Positions 10,620 through 20,453 of a DNA stretch of 47,500 nt are shown here, one piece after another. The position numbers and the translations under genes are program-made. The notes under the pieces were generated by a model. The model made no database searches. It was not told the DNA's origin and saw only the letters and a list, made by a program, of their open reading frames with translations. The DNA comes from Symbiodinium natans. Lineage: Eukaryota > Sar > Dinophyceae > Suessiales > Symbiodiniaceae. Location: assembly GCA_905221605.1 (NCBI GenBank), contig CAJNDS010002269.1, positions 1 through 47,500 of the forward strand. The letters are read 5' to 3'. The number at the start of each line of letters is the position of its first letter. The stretch's first letter is position 1.

Positions 10620-12530
10620 TGTACATATTTTACATAGATACAGCGATGCTGCGAGCAAGACGGTTGTTGTTCATGTTGCCTGTCGTCTTGTTGTCAGTAT
10701 GGGGCCCGCCTGCCTCGGCCACGAGCAGGGGCAAGGTGTCTTCAAAGCACTCCTGCAAGCAAAACGTTCGTTCCAACCCCCCTCATCCCTAAAGCCTACA
10801 GTACACTCTCACGGGTTCAGGAGCCTAGGCTCACCACGGATCCAGCTGCCTCCATGACAGTGTCGGGCACGGTGGACTTGGGCCCATGCCTGAGGGATCG
10901 TGCAAACTAGGGGCCTGCTTTTTTATTTGGAATAGCCTCTGTATCTGAGGAACACATATAGGGATAGTGTCAAGACAAAATTCTCCAAGCATCATTTTAG
11001 GCTCCTGCACAGGGTCCATAGGGTCAGGGTCCCTTGTCGAGTCCGTGTACTACTACGAGATTTTAAACCATAGGATGCCCAAGAAGTGGTCACAATCTAG
11101 CAGACTGACTCCACCCCTAAACCCCATCGCGCGTCCGTTCGGGGTTTCGGGTGGAGGGGCCGTCAACCCGAAGCCACTCGAACCCCTAAGTGCCCACTGC
11201 AAGAGCAAAGACAAGGAGAGGCGCAGCAGCCCACCCAGTTTGGCCGCCGCATTTTGGATCCTTGGAGGTCGAGGCTTGCGGGCTTCAGAAGATTGGAAAA
11301 TTACCTAAAAATATTGAGTTAGGCTTTAAGAAGTTTGGGGCTTGGGGCACTCGGTTGCCCCTCAACACTCTTGGAGTATACAACTAAATAGGATTTCCTG
11401 AAATCAATCAGGGTTGCGATAATTTTTTTACAAGGTCTTACCTAGTGCAGGCTGTCGGATTCAGGGTGCGTAGGAGCCCTTCATTGGCTGATGCATTTTG
11501 CGACAGAAATCATGCCATCTGGGGGTTGTTGTTTCCTGGACTTTAGAAGTTTACACACACACACAAGCACTTCTCGCCACTAGTGAACCGACGGTTTCTC
11601 ATGCTGAACCCTTAGCATTTACCCTAAATGCCGGAGATTCTATTAAGCCTGTAACCGTATTCGTGCCCGAGTGTCCAAAGGCGATCTGCCTCCTTGTCGA
11701 AGGCCCGTGGACGCGCCGACCACAAAACGAGGTGGCCGCCTGTTGCAAAGCTGAATTTCCAGGCTCTGGGATTGGCTTGTCGGCTGTATGGCAAGATTGA
11801 ATGTACCCTCCAATCACAAGCAGGATCAAGCAAGGAGAGGAACCATAAACCCATCAAGCAAGGAGAGAAACCATAAACCCTAAAGACAGGGGAGAGGGGG
11901 GAAGGGGATCTGCACATGTATAGTTATATAATGATATGTGTGGAACCACTCTCCCCCACAAAGGAGAATCCACATCCAGAGGGGGAGGGTGTCAGTGGCC
12001 TTTAAGTCTTCAACCTTGATTATCTGTCTCCAGTGGGGTTAGGGATTCTTTGAGTCTCGTGTGAAATTGTCCCAGTAGCCGTCCTGTATTTCTCGTATTT
12101 ACCTATCATCCATGAATCAAACCAAGGATGACTTCGCATGCTTAACTTTGATCTGGCTACGAAGCCATCTGTGGAGGTTTCTTATCTTTCGGTTCTTTTG
12201 GCGGAGGCACTCTTGATATCAGCAGTAGGGGGTTTGAAGAGGGGTGGGGAGGGGAGACTCTGCCAGCTTAGCCAAGACCCACGGTAACCCCCCGCCCTCT
12301 GGATGTTTGTTTAATGATGTGGGATATAAGGCGCTTTGGGGCTTGCAGGATTATGCAGGGTGTTTTTGGTTTATGATCTTGATGCATATGGTACATAAAC
12401 TTCTCACCTGCCTCTCTGCGCCCACCACCTGAAAAAGTAGGCAATGAGCGAGGTCTCATCCTCATGAAGATGAACAAAAATCAAGCAAAGAGAAAAGACT
12501 CATTATCCCAACCCTCTACACGAACATGTC
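10620..12530. other. No firm gene
   Basis: Mixed DNA with isolated CCCTAAA fragments (for example near 11105 and 11870-11885), a direct repeat of about 24 bases around ATCAAGCAAGGAGAG (11824 and 11851) and a CA run at 11555-11564. Plus frames at 10967-11308 and 12244-12432 are within chance; the latter reads FNDVGYKALWGLQDYAGCF and could be an exon. Confidence 0.4.
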
Positions 12531-12536
12531 TTCATA

Positions 12537-12968
12537 ATGAGAATGGGGTATCCAAAAAACAGCACTGTGCCTGAGGCGCGGCGACTGGGAGAAGACTTCA
12601 AGCGTGGGGAAGATGACCCAGATGACTTCGAGCGACGTTTCGGGTTACGCTCAAAGGCCCTGGACACGCCGAGTCTCAACATCACTGGGGGGGGGGAAGG
12701 GGGGGTGGGCCTTGCCTTCAGTACCAAAGAGGAGGAACCCCAGAATTTAGAGAATTGCCCACATGCCCTTGAGCCTCCCGGTAGGGGCTTGATGATCGCC
12801 GACTCCGTGTCCCCGGGCAGAACCCGCTGTGGCAGCAGCTTCTCCTCAGCTCTGCTCTGTGTTCCCTCTGAATGGGGGACGGTCCCACGTCCTTGCGACA
12901 ACAAATTCTCATACCCCCTTGAGGTTGACGAGGCCCTTTCCGAGGTCAGGCGCTGCAAGGGAGTCTAG
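12537..12968 (+). CDS. 143-codon open frame, unrecognised
   Basis: The plus frame starts with an ATG at 12537 and ends with a TAG at 12966-12968. It reads ARRLGEDFKRGEDDPDDFER near the start and YPLEVDEALSEVRRCKG at the end. The first half is acidic and charged. A G-run near 12685-12700 codes for glycines without breaking the frame. Third positions are moderately G/C-biased (about two thirds in the first 40 codons). A minus frame is open over the same bases. No family is recognised. Confidence 0.36.
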   Translation: MRMGYPKNSTVPEARRLGEDFKRGEDDPDDFERRFGLRSKALDTPSLNITGGGEGGVGLAFSTKEEEPQNLENCPHALEPPGRGLMIADSVSPGRTRCGSSFSSALLCVPSEWGTVPRPCDNKFSYPLEVDEALSEVRRCKGV

Positions 12969-13640
12969 GTATCGAGGCCCCTGTATTCGCCAGCAAAGCT
13001 AAGCACGCTAATTGGCCTACGAGTCTGATGGGGAAGCCGCGTCTCTGGGAAGGCTTCCAGGCCTCGTCGGGTGGCACAGTAGCCATCCACGGGGTCCTTG
13101 GGGGAGGCTGCGGTAGAAGAGCTCTGCTTGGCAGTGACGATTCAGGGCACGGTGGTGCGGCGGGCCGTGCCATTTAAGCCAGGTTGAAGGGGAAGCCTAT
13201 GTCTGGGCGAACTGGGGTTTGTCAGGGGAGCACAGCATATCAGAGCTACGTAGGGCTCAACGTTCATTGGAGCCTCCGCACCTTGGAACAAGCAAACACC
13301 AAACCCCAACCCTCTCAAACCCTAGACCCGCCAAGCCCCAACCTCATACGTAAATAGTCCCAAAACCCTCACCCCCAAGCCCCTGATTGAAAACATCAAC
13401 AAAAAGGGACCAAACCTCCAAACACGAGAAGAAAACACCGGAGAGAAAACGAGGAGGCGAAAACGGCGAGGATCGGAGCCCGGAGTCCACACGGCGTCCA
13501 GGCCCTGCAGCACGAACTCGGCCCCCGCGGCGAAGCCCTTGAGCCTTCTTTACTTTGCTTTGTTGGGGGCCGGGGGTGTGGGGGGAGCTTATATAGAACT
13601 TTAGGAACTTTAGGGATTATAGGGCTCTAGGGTTTCGGGT
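12969..13640. other. Mixed, one weak plus exon candidate
   Basis: Plus 13041-13178 reads LWEGFQASSGGTVAIHGVLG and ends at TAA, so it could be a terminal exon of the preceding plus-strand frame. The minus strand is also open. From 13290 to 13560 the DNA is C/A-rich with CCCTAGA-like telomere debris and no gene. Confidence 0.3.
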
Positions 13641-13842
13641 CAGGGTTTCTGGGGGTTCTCGAGGTTTGGGCCGCCCCGCCCCGCTGTGGCTCGCGCCTCT
13701 TCACGATGCCACGGCTGCAGATTGCAGAGCCCTCGTTCCAGATCGCGAGACCGTCCGCATTGGTCCTTGGTGCGAACTTGAAGGTTCGTTTGAAGTTTAG
13801 AGCATACATGTAACCCTGCTTGTTACTTCCCATTCTTCCCAT
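13640..13842 (-). CDS. Candidate exon, unrecognised
   Basis: The minus frame reads GSNKQGYMYALNFKRTFKFA and TNADGLAIWNEGSAICSRG. Third positions are about 70% G/C against about 50% at second positions. The acceptor, the donor and the family are not identified. Confidence 0.35.
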
Positions 13843-13859
13843 GAGCCTTCAAGTGGCCC

Positions 13860-14312
13860 CGAGAGCGACATCCCAAAAGGTCCGGCTTAAACACTTTCGA
13901 CCATGTGCAGGAGAGCAAGAGGGGCTCGTAACTGTATATTGGGGGGAGCAGTACCTACAACAGTGTTAACTCAGAGCAGCATACTACGGGGACCGAGCTT
14001 CCCTAATTTTGACCTCAGCTGCCTTAGCTCCTTAGCTACTCTGGGACAGGAGCACCAAGGGGAGCACCAAGGCTCAGTCGGAGCAGGGACGAGGAAAGCC
14101 AGGAGATGTCTACTTGCAGGTCTTCGGACAGGTCCTTGCTATGGTTGGTCGATGGAAAGGTTCGAAACCCAGAACGGCTAAACCGTGAAAATCGGAGACC
14201 GCTACACGGCTGATTCGGAAGCTGGGAAACGGATGACGCGTTCGCCTCTCATCCGGGATGCGGGGTTCTGAACGGCAGACAGAGAACAAGCTTCATACTT
14301 GACAGCCTATTC
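13860..14312. other. No firm gene
   Basis: A plus frame of 92 codons (13903-14181) overlaps nothing that supports it. I see nothing else here. Confidence 0.35.
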
Positions 14313-14534
14313 CTACGTTACTACGAGCCCAGGGTACTTGTATATTCCGTACTTGGCAAGCCCTATATGACAGCATCGTACAGCAAATTCAATTCTCGAC
14401 AAGTTCTGATCTACTTCTGGTTTCTGGCCATGCAACAGCACGTGGACGATAACTCCTTGAACGTACCAAAGTGCTTTGCCATTTGCTGTATATCCTTGGT
14501 ACCCGTTGGTACTTTGCATGTTACCATTCTTCAC
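14313..14534 (-). CDS. Candidate exon, unrecognised
   Basis: The minus frame reads KALWYVQGVIVHVLLHGQK and EFAVRCCHIGLAKYGIYKY, ending at a TAG at 14313-14315. The composition is protein-like, but a plus frame of 74 codons overlaps and the length is within chance. Confidence 0.27.
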   Translation of the reverse strand: MKNGNMQSTNGYQGYTANGKALWYVQGVIVHVLLHGQKPEVDQNLSRIEFAVRCCHIGLAKYGIYKYPGLVVT

Positions 14535-14591
14535 GTCCAGCAGATCCTGATCGCTACAATGTGCTGGGGAAGATTTAGAATAACAGGGTAG

Positions 14592-15370
14592 GATGGGGGG
14601 GGGGGGCTTTTATTTGAATTTACTCTCCCGTCCTGTTTGATGGCGAGGGTTTGAATGGAACCCGGCTTCCTGGAGGAGGGCTTCGCGTCAACTTGCCGCC
14701 GGACTGCCTCTGCAAAAAGGGCTTAAGCCACCCGAGGAACTCGAACTAAGAAGCTCGGCCCACTCGAAACCCCCACCGCGAAAGTTTCAATGGCTTGCAA
14801 GTAGGGCTATAACTTGCAAGCCCCGAGCAAGGTTGTCGCCGCTTGTCACTGGATTGTTTCTCCCAGGGAGCCCTTGAACTGAGCACTTGAACCTCCGAAA
14901 CCAGCCCGCGACCCTAAAGAAGCCCTCAAAGCCCTCAAAACCCTCAAAGCCCCGACCGCGGCGACCCGAAAACCCCCGAAGCCAGGGAAGCCTCCTCCAG
15001 GCGCCCGGTGACCCAGGGGATGGACCAGGTCAGCACGGAGAGAACCACGGCCAGGGTCTCACTCACCTTGAGAAGCGGGATTTGGGCTCCCATATGGGGC
15101 TCTTCAGGTGATGAGGCCCTTTTCAGCGCCTGAAAACCCCCTCAAACCTCGAAGCCCTGGAAAACCCTTAGGGTGTTGGGGGGGTGGGGGGCTTTTCGGG
15201 TGCGATTGTTTCAGGGATTCGGGTTTAGGCACCGAAGGAAGCGCCACCCTCGTGACAGGCTTGGCAGCGGTTTGGAGCTACGATAGGATTTTAATTGCAA
15301 TCGCAAAATAGCAAACCCGTACGAGTACAACACTCATTGGAGTCATTACAATAGTACCGCAGGGTTGTTC
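14592..15370. other. No firm gene
   Basis: A G12 run lies near 14596-14607. Plus frames at 14887-15111 and 15108-15311 contain simple PSKPSKP-type sequence from the repeated word CCCTCAAAG, which is not gene-like. Confidence 0.45.
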
Positions 15371-15375
15371 GGAGC

Positions 15376-15630
15376 GTGACTCGGGGGTTTTTTTCAAGGC
15401 GCGGCAACCCATTGGTCGTTGTAAAACTCATTGGAGCATGGCACCTGGCGAAAACTGTCTGGATCCCCGGAGGCAGAGACCTTGTTGTAGACGAAGAGCG
15501 CCGCGCAGAATGCCGTGACGACCCTGGAAGCTTGAAGGGGCTTAAAGCTAAGGGTTTTCCTAGGCACGGAGGTACGGATGTCGGAGTTTTGGGTTTGGGC
15601 TTTCGGGTTCGAAGGCGAAGGGACCTTTGA
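15376..15630 (+). CDS. Candidate exon, unrecognised
   Basis: The plus frame reads VVVKLIGAWHLAKTVWIPGG then RDLVVDEERRAECRDDPG. A minus frame of 150 codons overlaps with a Ser/Arg/Pro-rich product that looks less natural. The length is within chance. No family assigned. Confidence 0.27.
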   Translation: MTRGFFSRRGNPLVVVKLIGAWHLAKTVWIPGGRDLVVDEERRAECRDDPGSLKGLKAKGFPRHGGTDVGVLGLGFRVRRRRDL

Positions 15631-15974
15631 GCAGAACAGAAGATCAAATGATTTGAATCAAAAGCTGGATTCCAGATCTCCTTCTTGCAGGTGATGATGG
15701 GCTGCTCCAAATTGTGGCATGTTTTTTGACTCGTGGTATGCACTAACGCGCCCTCAAATTTAAGGTGCCCCCAAGTAACCTTCGCTTCGAGAACTACCAG
15801 AAAGATGCTTCTTCGGCCCTTTTGACGACCCCAAGCTCTGAAGCCTCAAGCCTCATCCCCCCGAAAGATCCTGCAGCCGGGGAACCTGAGTTCTTAAGCT
15901 GAAGCTAAGACTGTGATCCAACCGCCAAGGACCTTCTAGATGCAAAGCCTAATATAGTGATCATTCCAGTGGTT

Positions 15975-16206
15975 GGTGTGTCTCGATGTGTCTGTGTCTG
16001 TGTCTGTGTCTGTGTGTCTGTGAGTCTCTGTGTGTCTCTGTGTCTGTGTCTGTGTGTCTCTGTGTGTCTCTGTGTGTCTCTGTGTGTCTCTGTGTGTCTC
16101 GGTGTGTCTCTGTGTGTGTCTCTGTGTGTCTCTGTGTGTGTCTCTGTGTGTCTCTGTGTGTCTCTGTGTGTCTCTGTGTGTCTGCGTGTGTCTGCGTCTG
16201 TGCGTG

Positions 16207-16274
<68 letters not shown>

Positions 16275-16277
16275 TGG

Positions 16278-16305
<28 letters not shown>
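15975..16305. repeat. Compound GTCTC / GTGC / GT microsatellite
   Basis: Three zones run in order: TGTGTCTC and TGTCTG octamer/hexamer steps (15975-16195), a GTGC tetramer run of about 18 units (16203-16276) and (GT)n to about 16305. Open frames on both strands are repeat artefacts. Confidence 0.96.
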
Positions 16306-16308
<3 letters not shown>

Positions 16309-17560
16309 TGTTGGGTATCTTGAATCTGAATAGGGTGCGCTGCAATCCGGCATTGCGTGGATCAGGCCTTGGCAGCAGCGTCAAGTCGTCCACTCCCGGT
16401 ATCCTGCAACTGAGCAGCTACGATGTGGCTTGCATAGCCTCCCCTCCCCAGCTAAACACAAGACATGGTATATTAATAGAGGAACCATGAGGGAATACTA
16501 TTAGTAATTATTCCGACCCCTATATTCGCGCCCTCGGTTTGGGATGGCGAAGGGTTCCTGAAGCGGATGATGGCGAAGTCCGAGCCGGCTGCCCTCAGCA
16601 GCACCTCTGAACAGAAGGCAAAGTTGTCTGCTCTGCTTTGGGACGTTTGGCCCCCGCCCCACGCAGCAGCTAAAGGCGCCCCAAGCACTGAACGACTCGA
16701 ACCTCCAAGCGCAAACCCCCCCCTACGCCAAGAGGGAGACTGCAGCCCAAAGTCACCTGCTCGAAGGCTCCTGCCTCCTACGGCTTGCTGAACTCTTCCC
16801 CCCCCCCCCCCCCCCCCCCCCTATCAGTATATGAAGGGCAAAGTACGGCAGCCTGAGGATGCACGCTTCGACCCTTGGAGATGTGAGTCAAGCACCGGCC
16901 TCTTGAGGCAAACAGACAAGGATGCCCGCCCTGGAACCTTCGGTAAGCCCGTAAACTCGGCAAAGAAGGCCCTGTAAATAATCCCCCTGAAGCCCTTTAA
17001 CCCTACAACCCTTTAAACCCCAGCCCATTAGGCGCCCCTTAGAGAGCAAGTCGGGGCGCCTTGCTCCGAGCCAGCTCCGGGCGCCGGGCGGCGACGGCCG
17101 CGGCTGCTGCCGTGAGGGCGCCCGCCACACGGGCGCCATGGGCTGGGCCATGGGAGGCCAAAGACCTGGTCTCCCAGGAGTTTCTACATGGCTTCTGTGA
17201 AGGGTTGTGTGTATAGTTTCTAGAAGGGTTTTGTGTATGGTTCCTAGAAGGGTTTATAGTTCCTCTAGGGCTTCTAGGGAGCTTTGCCGGGCTGAGGAGA
17301 GGGAGAGGGTCGGATGGGGTGCTAGTTCGGTGTTAGGGTCGTTGGGGCTGTTCGGGTTGGAGGCTTTGAGGGGGTACTCGGTTCTGTCATAAGGCCAAAG
17401 AGGTTATGCTGCCTGTCTGGGTGAAGATGCCTGAAGGTGCTTGTCAAGAAGGGCAAACTATCCACATCCCTTCCACCCTACAACGCCCTATCCCTAAGCC
17501 GGGCAGCTCTGTCGGTGGTGCCGGCGCCCGTGCAGGTGGCGGTGCCAACATTGCCATGAC
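16306..17560. other. No firm gene; GC-rich island at 17040-17150
   Basis: A 24-base C run is listed separately. Between 17040 and 17150 the DNA is GC-rich (GGGCGCCGGGCGGCGACGG), which could mark an exon or CpG-like island, but no frame stands out. The rest is mixed, with GGGTTT-type debris. Confidence 0.4.
16798..16821. repeat. Poly-C run, 24 bases
   Basis: Uninterrupted C24. On the opposite strand this is a G-run able to form G-quadruplex. It is also a typical site of sequencing or assembly length error. Confidence 0.9.
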
Positions 17561-17561
17561 T

Positions 17562-17939
17562 CTATATTATGTGAACGAACACTTTATACAGCAGACGCCC
17601 TTTTGCCTTGTTTGGGCCAAGGTATTCGGTCAGGAAATTGCGGGTTATTCGGAGTCGGGTTCGGGGCTTTCGAGTAACTTCTACCCAGCCGTCGTCGTAG
17701 CTTGAAGCTCGCGCATGCGCATGCGACCCTGCGACAATAAACTTGGTAATCACTGTCGTCACGGTGGTGTGAGGCTTGAAAGCTGCGTCACCGGTCTCGC
17801 TTTTCATGCCCCGCATGCAGATGCCTCTGCCAATGGGGTTTATAAGGGAGCCCGAAAGGGTACCATCGGGGTCCAAGCCGTAGCCTTCCATACACGAGTT
17901 GTCCTGGCAAGCCTTCAGCAATTCCCAAACCCTATACAA
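17562..17939 (-). CDS. 125-codon open frame, unrecognised
   Basis: The minus frame reads ELLKACQDNSCMEGYGLDPD, SLINPIGRGICMRGMKSETG and TTVTTVITKFIVAGSHAHA. About 70% of third positions in the central 58 codons are G/C, which favours this strand over the overlapping plus frame (17406-17705). It lies 0.6 kb downstream, on the same strand, of the candidate gene ending at 18557. It may be a further exon or an independent gene. No known domain. Confidence 0.38.
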   Translation of the reverse strand: MYRVWELLKACQDNSCMEGYGLDPDGTLSGSLINPIGRGICMRGMKSETGDAAFKPHTTVTTVITKFIVAGSHAHARASSYDDGWVEVTRKPRTRLRITRNFLTEYLGPNKAKGRLLYKVFVHII

Positions 17940-18159
17940 TAAACCCCTGATTCCTGGGCCTTGGCTTCATGCAGCATGTCTTATCGACCCCCGACCCCAT
18001 CACCAACATCCTCAGAGTCAGACCCTGGCTAAGGAGTGCAACACCAGGGTGGACTTTTCTTAGCAGTCGCGGGTATTTGTTTCGAACGGGTCCGTCACTT
18101 CGGCGCTTTTGTAAGCGGCCCTTCTCGGAGCTTGCCGGTCACTAACAAAACCCCGAAAT

Positions 18160-18296
18160 CCCAAGCCAGCAAGACCAACATACCCTTGTCCGCCCACGCG
18201 TCAACCCAAGGAGGACTCATCGCTATCACACCTCAGAGAAACTCGCAGCGGGTCAGGCAAAGCTGGCGCATAGTGGTGGGCAAGTTTGGGTTCTGA
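18160..18296 (+). CDS. Candidate exon, unrecognised
   Basis: The plus frame reads SKTNIPLSAHASTQGGLIA and RQSWRIVVGKFGF before a TGA. A GT donor could follow GTGGGCAAG. It is antisense to the surrounding minus-strand candidates and may be chance. Confidence 0.22.
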
Positions 18297-18556
18297 ATGG
18301 TCGTGTCCTTCTTCAACTAACGTCAGCGTCAACTCACCAGATTCTAATGCCCTTTACACTGAACCTGCGTGTTTTCGAGTTCTGGGCTGCCGATGTGACG
18401 TCAGAGCTTGAGCTAGCAAGTGTTCAGGGGTCTTTAGGGCTCAATTAAGGTTTAGGGTTGAGGTGGTTTCGATGGGTCTTCATTCATGGCCAAGCTGCTA
18501 CTCAGGACCAAGGCCCCACCAAGTTGCTGGCATAGTATGCCCTCGGATCAAGACAC

Positions 18557-18868
18557 TCAAACAGGCGCACCGCGTGATTCCGCCAAGACCTGAAAACAAA
18601 AACTGAAACTGGATCCTTGCAAGCACACCTCCCGCAAGTCACTCAAGCCAAACCTCATAAGAGTCCCAAAGGCCGTGCGGGGGTCGCCTTTCTGCTCACC
18701 ACCCGGCTTGAGGTCCGTGGAGTCGGTTGGTGTCTCTAATATCACCAAGCAAACAAATAGCAGGCAGAAGGCGTGGAAGAGGATCGCTGTTCTTGCCGAC
18801 TCTGACTCATCCTTCCAGGAATCGCTTTCCAGCAAACTCTGGGCTTCCTCGCCCACCGCCCTGGGCAA
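18557..18868 (-). CDS. Candidate 3'-terminal exon(s) of the 18.5-21.6 kb gene
   Basis: The minus frame of 103 codons reads EEAQSLLESDSWKDESESAR, then a hydrophobic stretch AILFHAFCLLFVCLVIL that could span a membrane, then DSTDLKPGGEQKGDPRTAF, ending at TGA (18557-18559). A strong acceptor-like sequence (ttttgttttcag, minus strand near 18590) inside it would allow a 39-base, frame-neutral intron. An acceptor-like gattgcccag lies at its start. I infer that it closes the same gene as the three upstream candidates. Confidence 0.4.
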   Translation of the reverse strand: MPRAVGEEAQSLLESDSWKDESESARTAILFHAFCLLFVCLVILETPTDSTDLKPGGEQKGDPRTAFGTLMRFGLSDLREVCLQGSSFSFCFQVLAESRGAPV

Positions 18869-18994
18869 TCCTCATCAGCTTGATGCGACCCAGGGATTGA
18901 GTACAGCCTAGTAAATTACGAGTCGATGTTATAGTACAGCGGTATATACTATAGCATGTGTGCAATTTATTTATTTATGGGTTTTGGGCTCAGG

Positions 18995-19187
18995 GCCATT
19001 TAGGGCTTTCGACGGCTTCGGGTTGCGAAGAGGTGCACGCTACAGTAGCGGGAGAGTCCCAATGTTTCGTCGAGCTTCTTTCGAGGTTCAGCTCCAGAGT
19101 TGAGTCTGAGCCCGGCGAGTTCGCGGTCTCCTTCAAATACTTCTTTGCCTCGTCTGCACTGCCTTGGTCACCCCCCTCTGCCAGCAA
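18995..19187 (-). CDS. Candidate internal exon of the 18.5-21.6 kb gene
   Basis: The minus frame reads GGDQGSADEAKKYLKETANS and STLELNLERSSTKHWDSPA. An acceptor in gcttgctggcagag gives phase 0, which matches a GT donor (AACAGG|GTTTGG) at the end of the exon candidate upstream. A donor GT lies after CCCGAAGCC. The content is hydrophilic and helix-prone. No family assigned. The overlapping plus frame of 125 codons is less convincing. Confidence 0.42.
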
Positions 19188-19331
19188 GCCGACGGAGTAT
19201 CCAGATAAGCCAAAGAGAATCCAAAGACCTTTAAAGAGCAGACCCCCTAATCATGTAAGTGAGCCTTTCAGATGTAATAGACGGGTTTGGAGGGTCTGGG
19301 TATCACTCTCTCGTGAGCTTCCCGAAACGCC

Positions 19332-19850
19332 CTAAGCCCCCCAAACCCTGTTTGACAACATTAGCTGCTGGAACCTCGCAGAGGAGCTCAGCACTTCTGA
19401 CATTGAGACACCACCGAGGGTCTTGAGATACTCTTGGCAGTGGTCTGGCAAGCTCAGCGTTTGGCCGTCGAGATCCCCGCGGTTGTAACCAGGCACTCTC
19501 AAGAAATACTTCACGAATTCTTCCAGCTGGTCCTTCTCATCCTCTGTCCCATCTTTGAGCAAACACTGCTCTTTGGACTGCATTTTGGCCTGGAAGCTCG
19601 AGGCTTCTGAACTAAAACGCATCTCATGGAACAAAAGGTTGCTCCAGTTACTAAAGCTCATGCTTCGTCCTCGTGATCTGTTGCGCTCAAGCTGATTGGG
19701 CATGGGGATATGGGGTTCGAGCGATTCGGGCAGGGTTGAAGGGCTGCTAGGCAACGAGCTTGCAAAAAAGTCTGACAATGTCTGTTCTGGCGGCCCAGCG
19801 GCCGTCTCGATCATTATTTTGGGGCGCTTCAGCACGAAGTTCACGAGCTC
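19332..19850 (-). CDS. Candidate exon, 170-codon open frame of the 18.5-21.6 kb gene
   Basis: The minus frame reads ELVNFVLKRPKIMIETAAG at its start. A Ser/Pro-rich linker follows, then FSNWSNLLFHEMRFSSEASS, DGTEDEKDQLEEFVKYFLRV and PDHCQEYLKTLGGVSMSEVL. No ATG begins it, which suits an internal exon. A GT donor can be placed after the AGG of LSNR near 19347, and its phase fits the next exon candidate. The content is soluble, acidic and helical. One open frame of this length could occur by chance, but its position between coding-like neighbours on the same strand supports it. Confidence 0.48.
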   Translation of the reverse strand, partial: ELVNFVLKRPKIMIETAAGPPEQTLSDFFASSLPSSPSTLPESLEPHIPMPNQLERNRSRGRSMSFSNWSNLLFHEMRFSSEASSFQAKMQSKEQCLLKDGTEDEKDQLEEFVKYFLRVPGYNRGDLDGQTLSLPDHCQEYLKTLGGVSMSEVLSSSARFQQLMLSNRVWGA

Positions 19851-19859
19851 AGAGTGCCT

Positions 19860-20412
19860 CAGAGCTCCGATGTCTCGTTGTCCTGACTGCTGGTATGGCT
19901 ATGCTGCCTTGTGCAGCTGAGCTTCAGCTTTGCAGCCACGGAGAAAGACGTGGAATCATGGACATCTGCGACGGACTTCTCTTTTGCGGCGTTGTATTCC
20001 GCAGTCGTCAAGCGATCCTGCGCTTGTCTGAAAATCCCCTACAGGCAAGCCCCAAGGCCTGTAGCGATACTCACAGGCACTCACGGAGCTCTTCTGGTAA
20101 CATTCTGAACCACCTGTTCATGGACCCCGCCCAAACCCTCCCTGTCCTTGCGACCGCGCCAATGCTTCATGTCCGTTCGGCTTGCTCGGTGTTGTGCTGC
20201 CGTGAACTTCCCGGCATCTGTCCTGACGGGCCAGCTTTCAGCATGCTTTCAGCATTTGAGGGTGCCTTGGAGGGTGGAGTTGGCCAGCCTTGCAGGAAGC
20301 GTCTCCAAGACTTGGAGCACTTCTGTGGCTTCTGCCCAGAGCTCGGCAGTCTTCATCATGGTCGACGGGCTGGCGATTGAAGTCGACACTGCCTCCATGT
20401 CTTCCAGCTTCT
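19860..20412 (-). CDS. Candidate exons with an internal stop, 18.5-21.6 kb gene
   Basis: After a GGTTGTCCAG acceptor the minus frame from 20412 reads KLEDMEAVSTSIASPSTMMK then ELWAEATEVLQVLETLPARL, a helix-prone segment. It meets a TGA at 20249-20251 beside an 11-base tandem duplication. The same frame then continues VRTDAGKFTAAQHRASR and RGRKDREGLGGVHEQVVQN. Further on, near 20040-19870, another minus segment reads FRQAQDRLTTAEYNAAKEKS. Whether the TGA is a real break, an unrecognised short intron or an assembly error cannot be told. Plus frames here, one of 206 codons, are taken as antisense shadows. Confidence 0.38.
20234..20255. repeat. 11-bp perfect tandem duplication
   Basis: GCTTTCAGCAT occurs twice head to tail. 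It overlaps the in-frame TGA of the minus-strand candidate exon. Since 11 is not a multiple of three, the duplication shifts the frame. Confidence 0.9.
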
Positions 20413-20453
20413 GGACAACCTCATGCAACCAAACCATGTAACCAAACCAGACA

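Noticed and set aside
10300-10857. 185-codon Arg/Glu-rich open frame
   Set aside because: It is opened by the (GA)n tract; the flanking residues have no coding character.
19760-20380. 206-codon plus-strand open frame
   Set aside because: It is antisense to minus-strand candidate exons and looks like a shadow frame. The same holds for 20556-21080 opposite the signal-peptide gene.
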